From Cordilura impudica (taxonomy: Eukaryota; Arthropoda; Insecta; Diptera; Scathophagidae), in NCBI GenBank assembly GCA_963682025.1, contig OY821519.1, forward strand, positions 13,503,047-13,567,046: DNA of 64,000 bases. Direction: 5' to 3'. Made by a program: the position numbers and the translations under genes. The notes beneath the pieces were generated by a model. The model made no database searches, was not told the DNA's origin, and saw only the letters and a list, made by a program, of their open reading frames with translations. Shown piece by piece: positions 34,831 to 45,227 of the stretch (position 1 is the stretch's first letter; every line of letters begins with the position of its first letter).

Positions 34831-35497
34831 ATCTAAATTATCACAATCATATCTAAAACATTAGATTAGTTAGAAGCATAGACCTGTAAAGTCCAGCCAA
34901 AATAGGAACACCGATATATGCATGTAACAAGTTTGAGTCGATTTCGGTATAGTTTTCACAGCATTGTTCTTTTGCATATGCAATTGATCACTTCAGAATA
35001 ACATTATCAATTGTTTATATTGTATAATAGGTACACAGTTTGTCATAACATCAATAGGAATGGACATTTGATGGCAAAAAATTATGTTCCTAGTACAAAA
35101 TATACATAAATTACATATGTGTGGAAAACCACACACCAGGGTAAGCAACGTCACTTTTTAAATATCTCGTTGTAAAAAAATATTTTTGAATCGATTAATA
35201 CGTTTTCTGTATAAAATTGATGCGACAGCAAAAGTCAAGAAATTTCATTAACATCGCTCAATTATTATTTTTTCTGTGTACAAAATATTTTCATATTGTG
35301 TGGTTTTCCACACAAGGGTGAGATGAAGGTTAAATGCAATTTACTCAAAATAAAGGACAAAATTTTAAAGTCTGTAAATCTGCAAAACGGCTAAAAAGAA
35401 ATACCTTTCAAATAATATACGTTTGGTCAAAATCGGTATAAAACGGTAGAACAAAACATTGGTCACAAGAAATCGCCTAGCCTATTAATATTATAGA

Positions 35498-35867
35498 TAT
35501 AAACTGAATTAAAAAAAGGCATATTATATATAAAAAGTAAATTAATTAAATAAAATAATTAAAAATTGTAATTAAAAAAAAAAAAAAATTTAAAATGCTC
35601 ATAAAACTTAAAAAACATAATACAAAAAATAAAGTGTTCGTTACTCGAAAACCACTCCAACGATTTTTCCTTTTGTTATTTTTAAATTCAAGAAACAAAA
35701 CAAAAAATAAAAAAAAAAAAAGAAAAAGTTAAAGTAAGTATCCCAAAAAAAAAAATCGTCAAAAATTCTATTAAATATTCGCTAGAAATCGCTTAAATCC
35801 TAATGTCGCGAAAATTCCCTTAGCGATTGTTGTTAAAGCGATGATAATGTGCTATCAAACCCTATTT
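35498..35867. other. intron sequence between Helitron D and family B
   Basis: A-rich spacer. About 35630-35680 is an inverted relative of 27380-27430. No gene. Confidence 0.4.
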
Positions 35868-36674
35868 TTATAACCTATACCACTATGTGATTTGGGTATA
35901 ATGATTTAGTGCTGCTGTTTGCAACTACCAAAAATATTTGAGCTACCTTTCGTTATACCGATCGACTCAGAATCACTTATTGAGAAACACTTTCTCAGAA
36001 TCACTTTCTGAGTCGATTTAGCGATGTCCGTCCGTCCATCTGTATGTCCATGTAAACTTTTTAATCAAACTACAGGTCGCAAATATGAATATGTTTGAAT
36101 GAAATTTGATATATAAACTTTTGTTGGCCATAAGATGAACGCTATTGAAATTCGTGAAATTCGGTCCATGTTCAGACCTAGTCCCCATACAAATTGACCC
36201 CTATGAAATCGACTTAATTGTCATAAGATCGAAATTATCATATAGATCTCGGTGAAATTGGGTTTGTGTCTGTTTATTACATCCATTTATTAATTTTCCA
36301 AAAATAAACCCATTTTTTTGTAATAGCCCCCATATAAAGCTGCTTCCCGATTTTCACTTAAATCTATCAAAAACCAAAAATATTGCACAGTTTTTTCTCA
36401 AATTTAGTTTATATATATTTTTTCAAAATATAAGTGACTTTAACAAATGTGGTCAGGATCGGTCCATTTTTCGACCTATCCCCATATATATATAGCTTCC
36501 GATATGAACTTCTTCATATCTGCAGCCAAAAAGATTAATAACAACGCCACTCAAATTTGGTTTATGCTTATTTTCTATATCGAATTAGTTGGACCTAGGA
36601 GATAGGCTCTTTAAACGTATGGTATAGGGTATCGTACAGTCGGCCTAGACCAACTATAATTTTCTTACCTGTTT
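35868..36674 (-). repeat. family B element, reversed, near full length
   Basis: It runs from TTTTTATAACCTATACCACT through the GTCCGTCCGTCC core, the TATCAAAAACCAAAAATATT block, and ends with GTCGGCCTAGACC and TTTTCTTACCTG. The palindrome has two mismatches. Confidence 0.75.
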
Positions 36675-36713
36675 TTATTTTATTTGTTTTATGTATAAAT
36701 TCAATAGCTACGA

Positions 36714-37067
36714 CAACAAGAAAAAATCTTATATATTACAGTGATAGCAAGTAAAAGCTTTGAAGACTTTCAAGACTTTTTTTAGTTCTTCATTTAGATC
36801 TCGGGCCCTATTCCATCGATTTTGACGATTTTATACAGCAAACTTCTCAGAAAATCAGTTAATCATTTTTTATGCAAAGGAGTACCCTAGCTGCTCGATT
36901 GAAGTTGTCATCGTGATTTCCACAGACGGACATTTCTATATCAACTCCGCTTGTTGTAATGATCTCAAATATATATATTTTGTGAAGTCCAGAATTTTTT
37001 TTCTCATTATTACAAACGGAATGAAAAACTTATATATACCCTCTGCACACTGGGATGGAGGGTATAA
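36714..37067 (+). repeat. family A element, right two-thirds
   Basis: The sequence has AGATCTCGGGCCCTATTCCA, AATCAGTTAATCATT, the ATCGTGATTTCCACAGACGG core and the end ACCCTCTGCACACTGGGATG with GGAGGGTATAAA. The left end hairpin is absent. Confidence 0.65.
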
Positions 37068-37391
37068 ATATAAAAAATCTACTAAAAACAAAAAAATAAT
37101 TTGATAACTTCGTATATAATACATGGACAAGTATTCCGAAAACTACTGATCGATTTGATGTTTAATTTGCAAAAAAAAACATTTGCAGCAAGCAAAAAAA
37201 AGTTTTTATTATTTTCGAGTAAATATAAAAATCAAACACCTGCTCGTTCACACCCTCCACATTTGTCTTAAACTCAATATTATGGATACTTTTGGCAACG
37301 GTTACCATTTTAATGCAGTTACCGTTACTTAACATTTAAATTCGAATAGCATTTGAATTTAAAGTTAATTGTTTTTATTTTTTCACCAGTA
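37068..37391. other. spacer containing a relative of the 4296-4480 repeat
   Basis: About 37235-37391 shares ACCCTCCAC, CTTAAACTCAATATTATG and ACCATTTTAAT with 4296-4480 in the same order. No gene. Confidence 0.4.
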
Positions 37392-37888
37392 TCTATATAT
37401 ATAAAATTGAATGTGTGTTTGTTTATTTGTTTGTTTGTTTGTTTGTGTGTACCTTATAGGAGACCAAACCTCTGGACCGATCTTCCTGAAATTTTTACAG
37501 CATTTAACTGGGACTCTGGCATGATTAATAGGGTACTTTTTTTTTGACCAGGCCCACTTTTACGCCCACTTTTTTAAAATTATGTAATTGCTCCCATATA
37601 GTTTTTAACAGATTTACTTCAAATTGTATACACATTATACTCCAGGCGAGGTAGAAATAAACATTTCTTACGCCACGCCCCCTTTCACGCCCCTTTTCAC
37701 GCCAAATTTTGATTGAAAGTTTTAAACTTTTTTTTCTCTGTACAAATTTGTTCCTTCCAACGGATTTTTTTATTTGGTAGTATATTGCTCTTAATACTGT
37801 TAACGTCGCCATATAACTATGAACCACGCCCATTTCACCGCCCCCTTTTTTTTTTACTTATACCACTAACAATGTTTGCTATACAAAA
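37392..37888 (+). mobile_element. Helitron C copy 3, 5' portion
   Basis: It starts A|TCTATATATATAAAATTG, followed by the (TGTT)n-like stretch and CTTATAGGAGACCAAACCTC shared by the other Helitron C copies, then GCCCACTTTTACGCCC blocks. The palindromic element at 37889 begins about 500 bases in. A 3' CTAG end was not found before the next copy starts at 38897. Confidence 0.6.
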
Positions 37889-38693
37889 TAATGATTGAGT
37901 TTGAAATTGTTCAGGCTCAAGATCAAATGTTTTTACTTTAAATAAAGTAAAAGCATTAGCACATTTGTTTCAAAAATTGATCTATGTATATTCTGCATGA
38001 CAGGTTATACAGCTGTTTCGGGAAGAGTCACCAACCCTCATCAGTAACCAAAAGCAGTAGATAGTTTGTTTGGTAAAAAGTTAAATTCATATATATTTGC
38101 TGAAAACAACCAAATGAGAATTCAAGCAAAAGTTATACTATTTAAGCCTCTTCCAATATAACAAACTAAAAATAGAACAACTTTGAAACAAATATGATTG
38201 TATACGAGTACACATTGCATACTACAATATACATGTTTGTTTTTGTCTTGAAAAAACAAGAAAAACAATTTGTTTTTGCTAAACTTACATTTAGCGTTAA
38301 CGGCAAAAACAAATTGTTTTTCTTGTTTTTTCAAGACAAAAACAAACATGTATATTGTAGTATGCAATGTGTACTCGTATACAATCATATTTGTTTCAAA
38401 GTTGTTCTATTTTTAGTTTGTTATATTGGAAGAGGCTTAAATAGTATAACTTTTGCTTGAATTCTCATTTGGTTGTTTTCAGCAAATATATATGAATTTA
38501 ACTTTTTACCAAACAAACTATCTACTGCTTTTGGTTACTGATGAGGGTTGGTGACTCTTCCCGAAACAGCTGTATAACCTGTCATGCAGAATATACATAG
38601 ATCAATTTTTGAAACAAATTTGCTAATGCTTTTACTTTATTTAAAGTAAAAACATTTGATCTTGAGCCTGAACAATTTCAAACTCAATCATTA
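37889..38693. mobile_element. 805-bp near-perfect palindrome (long-TIR element)
   Basis: The arms 37889-38279 and 38303-38693 are both exactly 391 bp and inverted copies with only one clear mismatch noticed (CACATT against CAAATT), around a 23-bp spacer (38280-38302). The ends read TAATGATTGAG on each strand, which fits a TA target site. The 88-codon frames on both strands arise from the symmetry and have no domain. It inserted in, or next to, Helitron C copy 3. Confidence 0.9.
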
Positions 38694-38896
38694 AATTGAT
38701 AAAGATCGAAAATAAGATTTTTTATTTTTATAAAAAATAATAAAATTATACAAAATAATTTTTTTGTAATATGTATTTATCTAAAGTTTTATACACTTTT
38801 TATCTACAGGTAAGGTAGCCATACATTTTTTTATTACCAAGTCCCCCTTTTTCGCCCCATTTTACCTTAAATCATAATTAATCTGCTTTCAATCTA
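38694..38896. other. spacer after the palindrome
   Basis: AT-rich sequence that may be the remainder of Helitron C copy 3. It contains TTCGCCCCATTTTACC but no terminus. Confidence 0.35.
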
Positions 38897-40130
38897 TCTA
38901 TATATATAAAAATGAATGTGTGTTTGTTTGTGCTTTATAGGAGGCCAAACCAAAGAACCGATCTTCCTGAAATTTTCAGAGCGTGTTACTGTGACTCTGG
39001 AAGGAATAATATCCTATATAAATTTTTGATTGGACAAAGGGGCGGTGCCACGCCCATATAACCCAAAATTTGAAAAAGTCATATCACGGGAATTTTTTTA
39101 CCTACAGCAGTCATATTTGGTACATATGGTATTAGCATGAATAGAAATACATACAAGAAGAAAAGTGGGCGGGACCACGCCCCTTTTTAGAAAAATAAAA
39201 AATCGTAATATCTTCTAAACTACTGGAATGATCGTCATGAAATTTTCACAAAAGGATATTTTTGCGAAATAATAAGACCTTAGATATATAAAGTTGTTAG
39301 TGGGCAAAGGGGCGTGGCGTATATATAAAAACGTTGATGCATTTGATTGTAACGAATGATCTCCGGAACCATAAGAGCTGTCGAGGTAGGATTTCCAGCA
39401 TAGGTTCGGTTCGAGCTCTTCTGTGTTTTTTTTTTAGTTTTAACCCTCTAGCTGGCGTTGGGGTCAAGTTAAAAACAAAAATTTTTACTTTCAGCGCGTT
39501 TTGACTGCAATTCAGAATGAACGTATGTTTCGTCATAAGAAATTTTTGTATGTATAAATGGACCCGATAGGTGGCGCTGGGTAAAGTTATTTCGAATATT
39601 CTTATTTATGGTATGATTTTAATGAAACTAAGAATGTACATATATGTATGTTAGAAACATTTTTTTATTGGACCCGGTAGATGGCGCTGTCGTTCGAAAA
39701 ATAATGAGTTGTCAAATTTATATAAATTTTAATAAATAAACTCACAAACGTTTTTATATATAAATATTCTAACGAAAAAGAAGGAAAAAGCCGCTACATT
39801 ATTGCATGGTGGCCGCACAGCTCATTCAGCACTCAAATCACCGTTAAACGTACAAAAAAATGAGAATGCCGTCTGTAATATCAAAAAACATTCCGGTATG
39901 GCAAAAGTTCTGCAAAAATGCAGTATTTTTATTTGGGATGAATGTACCATGGCTCACAAACATTGTGATTTGATTTGATAAAAGATTTGAAAGGCAATGA
40001 AAGATTTTTTGGTGAAGCTCTCATTTTATTATCTGGAGATCTTCGTCACACATTTTATATAGGTATGTACAGATTCTAACTAAAATAAAAATTCATTGAG
40101 GGCAAAACAACGTTTGCCGGGTCCAGCTAG
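38897..40130 (+). mobile_element. Helitron C copy 4 with a helicase remnant
   Basis: It begins A|TCTATATATATAAAAATGAA and ends in the hairpin GGCAAA...TTTGCC, 12 bases and CTAG|T. It includes AGGAGGCCAAACC, GGGCGGTGCCACGCCC blocks and, near the 3' end, a piece of Helitron helicase (next entry). This links the whole Helitron C family to a protein signature. Confidence 0.8.
39791..40058 (+). pseudogene. Helitron Pif1-like helicase remnant (Walker B region)
   Basis: The frame reads LLHGGRTAHSALKSPLNVQ, AVCNIKKHSGMAKVLQK and IFIWDECTMAHK, a Walker B-type DE. After a deletion and frameshift near 39975 it resumes as IKDLKGNERFFGEALILLSG and DLRHTF. This order is characteristic of the Pif1-like helicase part of Helitron RepHel proteins. 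Walker A is not present. Confidence 0.8.
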
Positions 40131-40753
40131 TTTACTATAATTTCTCATAAATTATATTATTTATATAAGCAATGATAGTTTTTTTTATAGAATTTAAATA
40201 AACTTATATTTAAATAGGGCATTATTTCTCTACTATTTACTTGTCATGTGTAGAAAATTTTTGAATCAGTTAATAATAAATAAATATGATAGAACGATAT
40301 TAAAGTATATTATCAAAAATATTAAACTGCACTACCTTCATTACAACATGGTAATGCTACGATATATGTATAATGGGAAAAAATAAAACAAAACTTATGT
40401 AATAGTTCAAAAAATTGTCTAGAAAAATCAGCTCTTCGATTCTTTTTCGTTTGGGTAGATCTGTCAACTAATGAGTTCCGTTCTTTTTTTTTAGCTTTAG
40501 ATTTTATTTATTTGTTTTTTCATTATTAGAACCTTAAGAATATAGTTCTTTTGTGGTTCAATTGGAATTACATACGTAAAGGAATTACATACGGAATTAC
40601 ATACGTAAAAAATAGTTTTTTCTATAGAAAAATAAAAGACAATAACAATAAATTAACAAAATGATAAAATTAATTAATGAGCTGGCTATATAGTTTTGAG
40701 AAGAGAGAGAGAGAATGAAAGATAAATTAAGAAAAAATGAAATTATTGATATG
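40131..40753. other. intron stretch, nothing recognised
   Basis: AT-rich, with a short (AG)n run near 40703-40713 and a triplicated ACATACG motif near 40571-40606. No gene. Confidence 0.4.
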
Positions 40754-41179
40754 TTAAAAAAAAGAGCTAGTTGTTGAAGTTGTATGTTCAAATAAGGTTT
40801 TCTTGAAACTATTTATTCCCGATATCTGTTTAATGTGCATGGGAAGGGTATTCCATAGCTTAATTGTGTTAATGAAAAAAAATCTACTTGTGTTAAGAAA
40901 GTTGTGTTTGGGTATTATTAGAGAAATGGATTTTGTTGATCTCGCAAATATAAGTTTTTCAAACAAATAGACAGGAGTTTTGTGATGCAGAAGCTTGTGC
41001 AAAAATATTAGGTTACGCATAGTAAGGTAATCATCCAACTCACAACCAAGGATCATTTTTCGCCAGGTTGATATACTTTCAACCCGCGCTAGACCATATA
41101 CAAATATAACTTCAAATATATATGTAGAACTTAAAATTAACAATTGCAAAAAATTTTTAGAATCTAAAAATATAAACAT
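40754..41179 (-). pseudogene. LINE reverse-transcriptase C-terminus (CR1/Jockey-like), copy a
   Basis: An open stretch of 141 codons: FVYGLARVESISTWRKMI, LDDYLTMRNLIFLHKLLHHK, then FFINTIKLWNTLPMHIKQIS and SFKKTLFEH. The pattern (R...FLHKLL..., ...LWN.LP..I......FK..L) is typical of the end of non-LTR retrotransposon ORF2. No catalytic part is present. Confidence 0.65.
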
Positions 41180-41204
41180 AAAAAATTATAAAATTGAAAA
41201 CATT

Positions 41205-41803
41205 TAATATATTTTAAACACATTTAAAAGTTCTTTTTTAAAGCATAATTGAGTATATAATGGTATGTAATTCCAAAGACCGATTGTATAATTGATATCA
41301 GTTATTTTTCCACGTGGAGTAATTCTTATATAAACATATTCAGGTTACTTTAAATATGTTAGTTTATGCATCATCAAGAGATATTTATACTTTAATACAT
41401 CTTTAAAATACACTTTATGTAACTAATATTAAAACTATGATATACTTTCCCTTCTACTGCGATTAAAAACATATCTGGCTATGTTGTTGTACATGACCAC
41501 AAGTCGATCTTAATGAATGGTGTCACAATTTGCACATTTTTCTCACCCAAACAATATAAGGGGAATTATATAAGTTTTAGCCAGGAGCATCCGTATAATA
41601 AAGGGCGACGATGCTTTAACAGCCCACAGGTTTCTCAACATACCATGAACTTTTCCAGTCGAAATATTGATATATTTTTTCCATGAAAATAAGGCATTGA
41701 ATGTTATTACTATAATTGATGATGATGGAACAAAATCTATTATATAGTTGTGTATTTTCAAAAAGTCGGTATTTTTAAGTCCTTTCTTATTCTTTCTTGA
41801 CAA
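41205..41803 (-). pseudogene. LINE reverse-transcriptase thumb and C-terminus, copy b
   Basis: 41803-41543 reads NALFSWKKYINISTGKVHGM, LRNLW and IIRMLLAKTYIIPLILFG, the segment just after the polymerase core of CR1/Jockey-like LINEs. Frame-shifted continuation gives NNIARYVFNRSRRES (about 41490-41440) and ITDINYTIGLWNYIP ending near 41205. It overlaps copy a in content, so two LINE 3' ends lie head to tail. Confidence 0.65.
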
Positions 41804-41934
41804 GAAAATTCATTTTGATTTTATCGGGTTTTTTAATAGACCATTTAGATTTGACCATTTAGGCACCACACATTGTGTGGAGTATTTTTTCAGCAGTTCG
41901 CATAAAGTTTACATACACACAGACAAGTATGTTT

Positions 41935-43550
41935 TCACTTTTATTAAAAGCACATTTCCTTCAAAAAGTGACTTCTCCTAAAAATGTAGATGTTCGTAAC
42001 AAATTACCTTTTTTAAAAAAATAAATTTACTTGAAACAGTATCTTTTCATAAAAAGTACAATTTCTTAAAAAATAAGTTTTCTTAAAAAGTGTCTTTTCT
42101 TAAAGAGTACATTTTTTTTAAAGCACATTCATTTCCTTGAGAAGTGTCTTTTTTAAAAATAGTAGCATTTCTCTCAAAAGTACTTTTTCTTATAATAGAA
42201 AATTTTCTTAAATGAGTACATTTTCTTTAAAAGTACCTTTTCTGAATAAAGTGGCTTTTGTTAAATGTTTTTAAAAAAGTACCATTCCTAAAATTTTATT
42301 TTCTTAAATCTTTATTTCCTTAAAAATATATATTTTCTTAAACAAAATTTTCTGAAAAAAGAAAACTTTTCTTAAAAAAAGTTTATTTGTTGAAGAGGTA
42401 CATTTTCATAAGAAAGTAATGTTTCTTACAAAAGTACCTTCTCTTAAAAAATTACGTTTCTTAAAAAAATATCTTTTCTTAAAATAGTACATTTTCTATA
42501 GTACTTTTTATAAAAAACGTACCTAACATTTCCATAAAGAAGTACCATGTCTTAAAAAAATTAATTTTCTTCAAAAAGTACCGTTCATTAAGATATTACA
42601 TTTTCTTAGAAAGTAAAACTTCTGAATAAAGTAGCTTTTCTTTCTGAAGTACATTTTTTAAAAAAGTAGCATTCCTTAAATTGTATTTTCTTATGGAAAT
42701 AAATTTTCCTTAAAAAGTACATTATCTTGCACAAAATTTTCTGAAAAAAAAAACTTTTCTTAAAAAAAGTTTATTTTCTTAAAAAGTACCTTTATTGAAA
42801 AAGTAAATTTTCATAAGAAAATAATGTTTCTTACAAAAGTACCCTTTCTTAAAAAAGTACTTTTCTTAAAAAAACAGCGTTTATTAAAAAAGTAAATTTT
42901 CTTAATAAGTACTTTTTATAAAAAACGTACCCTACATTTCCTTTAAGAAGTACCATATCTTAAAAAAGTTAATTTTCTTCAAAAAGTACCGTTCATTAAG
43001 ATATTACATTCACTTAAAAAGTAAAATTTCTGAATAAAGTAGCTTTTCTTTATAAAGTAAATGTTTTTAAAAAAGTACCATTCTTAAAATTGTGTTTACT
43101 TATGGAAAGTACTTTTCCTTAAAAAAAGTAAATCTTCTTAAGGAACTACATTTTCTGAAAAAAGAAATCTTTTCTTAAAAAAAGTTTATCTTCTCTAGAA
43201 AGTACATTTTGTTCAAAAAGTAAGTTTTCTTAATAAGTGTCATTTCTTACAAAAGTACATTTTCTTAAAATAGTACCTTTTCTTAAAAAAGTACCTTTCT
43301 TAAGAAATACCTTTTCTTAAAAAAGTACCTTTTCTTAAAAAGTACCATTTCTTTGAAAAGTAGGTTTTCTTAAAAAGTACTTTTTATAAAAAACGTACCT
43401 TGCATTTCCATAAAGGAAGTACCATGTCTTAAAAAAGTTAATTTTCTTAAAAGAAGTACCAATTCTTAGAAAAGTACATTTTCTTAACAAGTTTTTTTTT
43501 GTAGTACCTTATCTTAAAACACTAACTTTCTTGAAATATTAGAGTATCCT
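41935..43550. repeat. degenerate minisatellite, core GTACCTTTTCTTAAAAAA
   Basis: About 1.6 kb of imperfect units around 17-20 bp in which AAGTAC and TTTTCTTA alternate. A larger repeat is overlaid: the marker CATTTCC with a following AAGAAGTACCAT recurs at about 42527, 42934 and 43403. The array ends about 170 bases from the cuticular gene's 5' splice site. Confidence 0.85.
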
Positions 43551-43717
43551 TTCTGGATAGTTGCCTTTCGTCTTACAACGAACTTGTTAAATACATTTCT
43601 CTACATAGTAATACTAGATACTCAATTCTATATAAAATACTCTAAAACGTTTCTGCTTCAACTCTTCTATTCGAAGCATTACTAACAACCCTTTAACCAT
43701 ATTGTTGCAAAACATAC

Positions 43718-43849
43718 CTTATCATCTGGATGGGAGCGATAATTTGTGTAATATTCCACATACTGGGGATTGACCAAACATAAAGATTTCCTTGTTAACA
43801 TTAATATCCAGATTATCATAGCAGACAATTTTATAAACATTTTATCCAT
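43718..43849 (-). CDS. cuticular protein, exon 1 (signal peptide, residues 1-44)
   Basis: ATG at 43849 is followed by 44 codons ending AAG with donor GTATGTTT at 43717. The peptide starts MDKMFIKLSAMIIWILMLT and is Lys-containing then hydrophobic, as a secretion signal should be, with likely cleavage around RKSLCLVNP. The mature start, QYVEYYTNYRSHPDDK, leads directly into the RR domain of exon 2 (26311). A short signal-peptide exon followed by a long intron in phase 0 or 1 is a common layout of insect cuticular genes. A second in-frame ATG three codons on is possible, but the first has the better AAAATGG context. Confidence 0.8.
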
Positions 43850-43914
43850 TTTACTATTTCGTATAAATCTATATATTTATAAAAAAAGAGAAAGATAATA
43901 AAATTAAATTGTCC

Positions 43915-43923
43915 CTTTTTATA
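43915..43923 (-). promoter_or_regulatory. candidate TATA box of the cuticular gene
   Basis: TATAAAAAG on the - strand, 66 bases before the start codon at 43849. Transcription starting about 30 bases downstream would leave a short leader of about 40 bases. No clear initiator was identified. Confidence 0.4.
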
Positions 43924-45227
43924 ATCTTAAAATTATATAAGTTTAATCGTAGTCACGTTAAACAATTTTCTTTAAAACGTTTTACAAATTATTAACATTT
44001 TTCACACTTGCTGCTAGTCATAATGCTTCGTTCGGTTGCCGCTGTTTTCAGTTAGCCAATTTGCTGTGGCAAATATTATCGTCTCAAGTACACAAGAGCC
44101 AACTACTAGTAATTTCAGTTTTTGTAGTAATTCGTTCGCTACTACAGTTACTTAAGGTCTACAGTTGATAATCATTTTAACAAATGTTTGCGGTTTAGTT
44201 TTATGTTTTATGAAGGTTCAGATGAGTTGACCCTTTTTCATGGGTTGGGAGTAAATGTTTACAATTCAACTTATGGTGTTGTTTTAGGAAGTTAAAATAT
44301 CTTTGATGTACGGTAAAAGGAAATCATTATAATAGAGTTTAAACTTTATTATTTAATTACAACTTACTTGGTTTTCAAATTTGCATAAATCGATTTTAAG
44401 GACAGTTTAATATTAAGTATTTTGATTAATATTTAAAATAAAATCAAAAGACTTAGGAAAGAAACATGATAAATATTACAAATAGAAAATTTTAAATTAT
44501 AAAACAGTTTTCGAATCTTTGCTACACTTCACCTGTAATGTTTTATAATTTCAGGTGAAAGCAATGCTAGTAGTTAAGAAAAAAATTTTAGCTAAAAATA
44601 TTTTTTAAAGGGAAAAGTAACAAAGAAAAATTTCAACAAATTTTTTTATATCAAAACATATCAAATCTATGGAGAAAAATTGTCAGTGGTTTTAAAATAT
44701 AAAAAATTGGAGTTAAAAAATATTCTTTGAGGTGAAAAAAAGTCCAATGTATTTTGAGGTAAAAATAAAAAAAAAAAATAATTTTGAAGGTGAACGAAAT
44801 TTCAAAAAAATATTCTGTTGTAAAAACGTTTTTTTTCCTTTCACCTGTTAAAAACCATATTTTACTTGTATTGAACATCAGATAATACTAAGCTCTGAAG
44901 TAATAATCCAAAAACCTAACCTATCTTTTATGGGCTTGATCATGATATTACCGCAAGAATTGACTCTGCTTGTTCTATACAGCTGTGGTCACAAGCATTA
45001 ATCGCCAAAGTCGAAAATCATGCTTTCGAGAAAAATAACTTTTTATATAAATATAATGGGGCTTCATTAGGACTTAGGTCAGTATATTTTTATTAATATC
45101 TTTTTTAAAAAACAGGGTGAGAGAAATGGGGATTTCACGTAAATATAAAGCTTTTTAAGTAGAATATGATAGCATACATAATAACTCAAATCGTTCTTAA
45201 GTCGACTTAGGCGGTTGTCGCTTGTGA
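43924..45227. other. 5' flank of the cuticular gene
   Basis: No repeat family is firmly recognised apart from a faint CGAATCTTTGCTACACTTCA near 44513, which may be a decayed family A end. No gene. Enhancer sequences for the cuticular gene would be expected here but none can be read. Confidence 0.4.

Larger units (their letters stand above)
33526..35329 (-). mobile_element. piggyBac-like element 2, 1.8 kb, TTAA-flanked
   Basis: TTAA stands at 33522-33525 and 35330-35333. The terminal inverted repeats are CCTTTATCTCACCCT and CCTTCATCTCACCCT (14 of 15 matching). A further subterminal inverted pair (about 33550-33597 and 35105-35152, sharing GTTTTCCACACAT) supports a complete element. It holds a decayed transposase on the - strand and a later Helitron D insertion at 33664-34033. 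Confidence 0.85.
33311..35497 (-). mobile_element. Helitron D copy split by a piggyBac-like element
   Basis: The 3' end of the reversed Helitron D (CTAG, then CCAGCCCTCGAAATTCGAG) is at 33311, and its 5' end (TCTATAATATTAATAGG on the - strand) is at 35497 with a flanking A. The piggyBac-like element at 33526-35329 interrupts it. Removing that element restores an ordinary short Helitron D. Confidence 0.75.

Noticed and set aside
38122..38460. Two 88-codon frames on opposite strands with almost the same sequence
   Set aside because: They are mirror products of the 805-bp palindrome and have no recognised domain.
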